From CAVUDO01 sp963740255 (GTDB taxonomy: Bacteria > Actinomycetota > Actinomycetes > Mycobacteriales > Cryptosporangiaceae), in contig CAVUDO010000002.1 of NCBI GenBank assembly GCA_963740255.1, positions 744,001-808,000 of the forward strand: 64,000 bases of DNA, in the 5' to 3' direction. Below the pieces are notes generated by a model. The model was not told the origin of the DNA. It ran no database searches and saw only the letters and a list, made by a program, of their open reading frames with translations. Below are positions 58,748 to 64,000 of this stretch, piece after piece. The position numbers and the translations under genes were made by a program. Positions within the stretch are counted from its first letter, which is position 1, and every line of letters begins with the position of its first letter.

Positions 58748-60688
58748 TCAGGCGCCCTGGCCGACCGCGCGCTTGCGGATGAGCTGCGACTCGGCCGGCG
58801 CGGGCCGCGGATCGATGCGGCCCTCGACGAAGATCGCGTGCCAGACGCAGAACACCAGCACGGTCCAGATCTTCCGGGACTGGTCGCCGTCGCCGGCACG
58901 GTGCTGCTGGAGCAGCCTGTCGGCGTAGCCGAGGTCGAGCAGGTCACCGGCCTTGGAGTCGGCCAGGATGCCGCGGGCCCAGTCGTACATGACGTCCTTG
59001 AGCCAGACCCGGGTGGGCACCGGGAAGCCCAGCTTGGGCCGGTTCACGATCTGCGGCGGCACCACGCCGTCCAGCGCCTGGCGCAACGCGTACTTGCGGA
59101 TGCCCTTGGCGGTGACCTTCAGTTCGGGCGGGATGGTCTTCGCGACGTCGAACACACCCTGGTCGAGGAACGGCACCCGCAGCTCCAGCGAGTGCGCCAT
59201 CGACATCCGGTCGGCCTTGACCAGGATGTCGCCGCGCAGCCAGGTGAACAGGTCGATGTACTGCATCTGGCTGATCGGGTCGAGGTCGGCCGCGTCCCGG
59301 TAGTGCCCGGCGGTGACGTCGGTGTACTGCACCTCGGGGTCGTACGTCCGCATCAGCCGCTGCTTCTCGGCCTCGGTGAAGATCCGGGCGTTGCCGAAGT
59401 ACCGTTCGTGCAGCGGCGTGGTGCCGCGTTCGAGGAAGCTCTTGCCCCTGACCCCCTCCGGGATCAGCCGGCTCACGGCCCGCAGGCCCCTCTGCATCGG
59501 ATCGGGCAGCCCGGTGATCGCCTTGAGCGACTGCGGCTCGCGGTAGATGCCGTAGCCCCCGAAGAACTCGTCCGCCCCCTCCCCCGACAGCACCACCGTG
59601 ACGTGCTCGGACGCCTTCTTCGCGACGAAGTACAGCGGCACCAGGGCGGGGTCGGCGACCGGGTCGTCCAGGTGCCAGACGATCCGCGGCAGCGTGTCCA
59701 TCATGTCCTCGGCGCTGATCATCGTCGGGATGGTGGTGACGCCGAGCCACTGCGCGGAGGTCTGCGCGACGTTCACCTCCGAGTACCCGTCGACGTCGTA
59801 GCCGACGGTGAACGTGAGGATGTCGGGCTTGTGCTCCCGGGCCAGCGCCACGATCGCGGTCGAGTCGATGCCCGAGGACAGGAACGCCCCGACCGGCACC
59901 TCGCTCTGCAGGTGCAGCCCGACCGACTCGCGCAGCGCCTCCCGGATGCGGACGAACAGCGCCCCCGGGTCGTCGGTCGGGGTGGGCCGGAAGTCCGGCC
60001 GGTAGTACCGTGACCGAACCACGCCCGCTCCGCCGTCGGGCGACCAGGTGAACGACTCGCCGCACTCCAGCCGGCCGATGTCGGTGTGCAACGTGCCGGG
60101 CTCGGGCACGTACTGCAGCGTGAGATAGTGCGAGAGCGCCGCCGGGTCCAGACCGTCGTCCCCCAGGGCGGCCGCGGCCGAGAACGGCAGCAGCGCCTTC
60201 TTCTCGCTGCCGACGTAGAGGCCCGTGTCGGTGACGCAGTAGTGCAGAGGCTTGATGCCGAACGGGTCGCGGGCGGCGAACGCCCGGCGCTCGACCCGGT
60301 CCCAGAGGATGAACGCGAACATGCCCCGCATGCGCTTCACCGCGTCCGGTCCCCAATGGTGGTAGGCCGCGACGACCGTCTCGGTGTCGCCCTCGGTGGC
60401 GAACGTGACGCCCTCGGCGGCCAGCTCGGCGCGCAGGGCGAGGTAGTTGTAGATCTCGCCGTTGAAGGTGAGCACGTAGCGGCCGTCGGCGTACTCAAGC
60501 GGCTGGTGGGACAGCTCCACGTCGATGATCGACAGCCGCTTGAAGCCCAGCACGACGTCCTCGCCGGACACCGTGACCCCGGTCTCGTCCGGCCCGCGAT
60601 GGTGGATGCTCTCCAGCGCGTCGGCGACCGCGTCGCGTCGGGCGGCCGCGTCGCGGCAGGAACTGACGTAGGTGAGCAGTCCGCACAT
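58748..60688 (-). CDS. asnB: Asparagine synthase (glutamine-hydrolysing)
   Basis: A 646-aa AsnB. Met removal exposes Cys2 in MCGLLTYVSS, the glutaminase nucleophile; RGPDETGVTV, RLSIIDVELSHQPLEY and YVLTFNGEIYNYLALRAELA form the amidotransferase. The synthetase has the PP-loop GAFLSSGIDSTAIVALAREH and LSGEGADEFFGGYGIYREPQ. ATG 60688 was chosen because a cleaved Met must leave Cys2. It makes asparagine or amidates cell-wall peptides as actinobacterial homologues do. Divergent from aminopeptidase P. Confidence 0.96.
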   Translation of the reverse strand: MCGLLTYVSSCRDAAARRDAVADALESIHHRGPDETGVTVSGEDVVLGFKRLSIIDVELSHQPLEYADGRYVLTFNGEIYNYLALRAELAAEGVTFATEGDTETVVAAYHHWGPDAVKRMRGMFAFILWDRVERRAFAARDPFGIKPLHYCVTDTGLYVGSEKKALLPFSAAAALGDDGLDPAALSHYLTLQYVPEPGTLHTDIGRLECGESFTWSPDGGAGVVRSRYYRPDFRPTPTDDPGALFVRIREALRESVGLHLQSEVPVGAFLSSGIDSTAIVALAREHKPDILTFTVGYDVDGYSEVNVAQTSAQWLGVTTIPTMISAEDMMDTLPRIVWHLDDPVADPALVPLYFVAKKASEHVTVVLSGEGADEFFGGYGIYREPQSLKAITGLPDPMQRGLRAVSRLIPEGVRGKSFLERGTTPLHERYFGNARIFTEAEKQRLMRTYDPEVQYTDVTAGHYRDAADLDPISQMQYIDLFTWLRGDILVKADRMSMAHSLELRVPFLDQGVFDVAKTIPPELKVTAKGIRKYALRQALDGVVPPQIVNRPKLGFPVPTRVWLKDVMYDWARGILADSKAGDLLDLGYADRLLQQHRAGDGDQSRKIWTVLVFCVWHAIFVEGRIDPRPAPAESQLIRKRAVGQGA

Positions 60689-60854
60689 GAGCGCCATCCT
60701 CCCATCCGACGACCACCGCCCGGCCGCCGACCGCCGCACCGGGTCGCTCCTCGGGCCGGCCCGGGCGGACAACCCGGCGGGTAACGTCGGGAGCACAACC
60801 CCGCAGGCGCCCACCCGGACCACACCGACGGCGGGCCCAGGCCAGGAGCGAGAG

Positions 60855-62417
60855 ATGAGCGACCAGCCGATCAAGACGGCGAGCCACGACCTGCCGATCA
60901 CCGAGCAGCTCGCCGCCTTCATGCGCGCCGGATGGGCCGAGCCCGACCCGGGCGACCCCGGCCCGCTCCCGCACGCCGCCTTCACGGCCGCCCGCCGCGA
61001 ACGGCTCGCCGCGCGCTTCCCCGGCGAGACGCTGGTGGTGCCCACCGGGACGCTCACGGTGCGCAACAACGACTGCGACTACGAGTTCCGGCCCGGCAGC
61101 GACTTCGCCTGGCTCACCGGCTTCTACGAGCACGACGCGGCACTCGTCCTGCGCCCCGACGGCAGCGGACAGGAGACCACCCTCTACCTGCGGGCCCGTT
61201 CGTCCCGGCAGACCGACGAGTTCTTCCGGTCCCGCGACGGCGAGCTGTGGACGGGGCGGCGCCGCGCAACCGACGAGTGGTCGACGCTGCTCGGCCTGCG
61301 CTGCGCCCCGCTGGACGAGCTGGAGAAGGCACTCGGCACCCTCGACCCCGCGGCCACCCGGGTGCTGCGCGGCGTCGACGCCACCGTGGACGCGACCGTC
61401 GGCGAGCCGTCCGCACCGACCGAGGCGGCCGCCGAGCCCACCGACACCATGGCGGCCGACGGGCTGGTCCTCGCCGAACCGACCGACCCGGCCGCGGCCG
61501 GGCGGCGGGTGGCGACCAGGGACGACGAGCTGGCCGCCGCACTCTCCGAACTGCGCCTGGTCAAGGACGCCTGGGAGGTCGAGCAGCTGGTCGACGCCGT
61601 GCAGGCCACGGTCCGCGGCTTCGAGGACGTCGTCCGGGCGATGCCCGCCGACCGGGAGTCCTCGGAGCGCCTCGTCGACGGCGTGTTCGGTCTGCGCGCC
61701 CGGCACGACGGCAACACGGTCGGCTACGGCACGATCGCCGCAGCCGGCCCGCACGCCTGCACGCTGCACCACTGGCGCAACGACGGGGCCTGCCGGCCGG
61801 GCGAGCTGCTGCTGCTCGACGCGGGTGTGGAGAACCCGCACTACTACACCGCCGACGTGACCCGGACGTTGCCGGTGAGCGGCCGGTTCACCGGGATGCA
61901 GCGCCGGGTGTACGAGCTGGTGCGCGCCGCCCAGGAGGCCGGCGTCGCCGCGGTCCGTCCCGGCGTGAACTGGCGGGACATCCACCGCGCCTGCATGACC
62001 GTGATCGCGCACGGCCTCGCCGGGTGGGGGCTGCTGCCGGTCAGCGCCCAGGAGTCCCTGGACGACGACTGCGGTCTGCACCGCCGCTGGACCCTGCACG
62101 CCTCCGGCCACATGCTCGGCCTGGACGTCCACGACTGCGCGAAGGCCCGGGCCGAGATGTACCTCGACGGCACGCTGGCGGTCGGCCACGTCCTCACCGT
62201 CGAGCCCGGGCTGTACTTCCAGCCCGACGACGAGACCGTCCCGGCCGAGTACCGCGGCATCGGCGTCCGGATCGAGGACGACGTCCTGGTCACCGAGACC
62301 GGCTGCGTCAACCTGTCCGCGGCGCTCCCCCGCCGCGCCGACGAGGTGGAGGCGTGGATGGCCGACCTCCGTGCCGCCGGCCCGCGCCTGCCCGGCGGAC
62401 AGGCCGGCTGCACTTGA
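60855..62417 (+). CDS. Aminopeptidase P family protein (M24B)
   Basis: A 520-aa Xaa-Pro aminopeptidase. N-terminal creatinase-like domain (DYEFRPGSDFAWLTGFYEHD); catalytic pita-bread domain with metal ligands D in LLLDAGVENPHYYTADVTRT, H in LHASGHMLGLDVHDC, E in TVEPGLYFQPDDE and E in GVRIEDDVLV. An Ala/Thr/Pro-rich insertion of ~45 residues (about 180-225) sits between the domains. CAGGAGCGAGAG precedes ATG 60855. It removes N-terminal residues before proline; cytoplasmic. Confidence 0.94.
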   Translation: MSDQPIKTASHDLPITEQLAAFMRAGWAEPDPGDPGPLPHAAFTAARRERLAARFPGETLVVPTGTLTVRNNDCDYEFRPGSDFAWLTGFYEHDAALVLRPDGSGQETTLYLRARSSRQTDEFFRSRDGELWTGRRRATDEWSTLLGLRCAPLDELEKALGTLDPAATRVLRGVDATVDATVGEPSAPTEAAAEPTDTMAADGLVLAEPTDPAAAGRRVATRDDELAAALSELRLVKDAWEVEQLVDAVQATVRGFEDVVRAMPADRESSERLVDGVFGLRARHDGNTVGYGTIAAAGPHACTLHHWRNDGACRPGELLLLDAGVENPHYYTADVTRTLPVSGRFTGMQRRVYELVRAAQEAGVAAVRPGVNWRDIHRACMTVIAHGLAGWGLLPVSAQESLDDDCGLHRRWTLHASGHMLGLDVHDCAKARAEMYLDGTLAVGHVLTVEPGLYFQPDDETVPAEYRGIGVRIEDDVLVTETGCVNLSAALPRRADEVEAWMADLRAAGPRLPGGQAGCT

Positions 62418-62502
62418 TGAATCATGCGGTCTTCCTCCATGGTGGACACGAGGGACAGCGGCAGCACGTGCTGGCTCCCCGGGCCTCTCCCCGGCGGCCG
62501 GG

Positions 62503-62531
62503 TTGACAGCATAGCAAGACGGACGTACTGT
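62503..62531 (+). promoter_or_regulatory. acnA promoter
   Basis: A perfect -35 TTGACA (62503-62508) and -10 TACTGT (62526-62531) with the ideal 17-nt spacer. It leaves a ~170-nt leader before GTG 62706 with no obvious riboswitch or ORF. The 288-bp gap 62418-62705 holds nothing else recognised. Confidence 0.65.
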
Positions 62532-62705
62532 TTCTATCATCCGAACCGGTTGCCGGGGCACCCGCGAGCCGCCGTCCGGCGATGCGCCAGACTTGACCAC
62601 GAGACCGCCGCGGACGGGGTCGTCGTCGCGGCAGGCGTGCCGGCACGACCAGGCGGGACGCCCGACGGTTCGCCAGCGACCGCACGACGTCGAAGGAGCA
62701 CACCC

Positions 62706-64000
<1,295 letters not shown>

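Overview
The window is very GC-rich, dense double-strand coding DNA with strong G/C third-position bias, many GTG/TTG starts and short intergenic gaps. It carries mycothiol biosynthesis (mshC), F420-type LLM oxidoreductases, a fabG-inhA-ferrochelatase block, a [2Fe-2S]-type ferrochelatase, Ku plus a stand-alone LigD polymerase, Pkn-type kinase and a SigF-type partner-switching set. Together these point to a high-GC actinomycete; the genus cannot be fixed from sequence alone. All functional names rest on motif recognition from memory, not on database searches.

Layout. 1-11.6 kb is conserved actinobacterial core: metH (truncated by the window edge), PAC2 protein, mshC and its usual followers (SCO1664-like, DUF3090, phosphomutase-like, uppP), an LLM oxidoreductase, aldo/keto reductase, DUF5703 and an M20 peptidase. 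The order resembles the Rv2124c-Rv2141c stretch of Mycobacterium tuberculosis. It ends at a tRNA-Leu(GAG).

11.9-27.8 kb is a more accessory stretch: the rifamycin-protection ATPase HelR with a palindrome/promoter region and a start-codon hairpin, an AraC regulator divergent from a two-domain SnoaL-like protein, glyoxalase-fold proteins, a transmembrane Ser/Thr kinase, a decayed patch with gene fragments, a two-copy CRISPR-like repeat, a secreted trypsin, a membrane-anchored spermidine-synthase-like protein, redox enzymes, an MGMT repair protein, an M50 protein, DUF1304 and an SRPBCC remnant.

27.8-36.7 kb interleaves DNA double-strand-break repair (ATP-dependent ligase, LigD-type polymerase, Ku) with general-stress partner switching (two STAS antagonists, a degenerate SpoIIE-HATPase fusion, an RsbW-like anti-sigma factor, a SigF-type sigma factor). 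A good SigF-type promoter drives the neighbouring holin-like/DUF3618 pair.

36.9-64 kb is mostly housekeeping: acyl-CoA dehydrogenase, TrmH-type RNA methyltransferase, NfeD-SPFH pair, DUF3097, MFS transporter, ferrochelatase-inhA-fabG, MoxR-DUF58-VWA operon, FMN-dependent hydroxy-acid oxidase, a candidate small RNA with a strong terminator, two PH-domain proteins, PAP2 phosphatase, sirtuin, thioesterase, metallo-beta-lactamase, asnB, aminopeptidase P and the first part of aconitase.

A recurring feature is a TAnnnT hexamer 6-8 nt before the start codon of many genes, the signature of leaderless mRNAs. One such start opens a 25-codon upstream ORF that overlaps the PAC2 gene start as GTGA.
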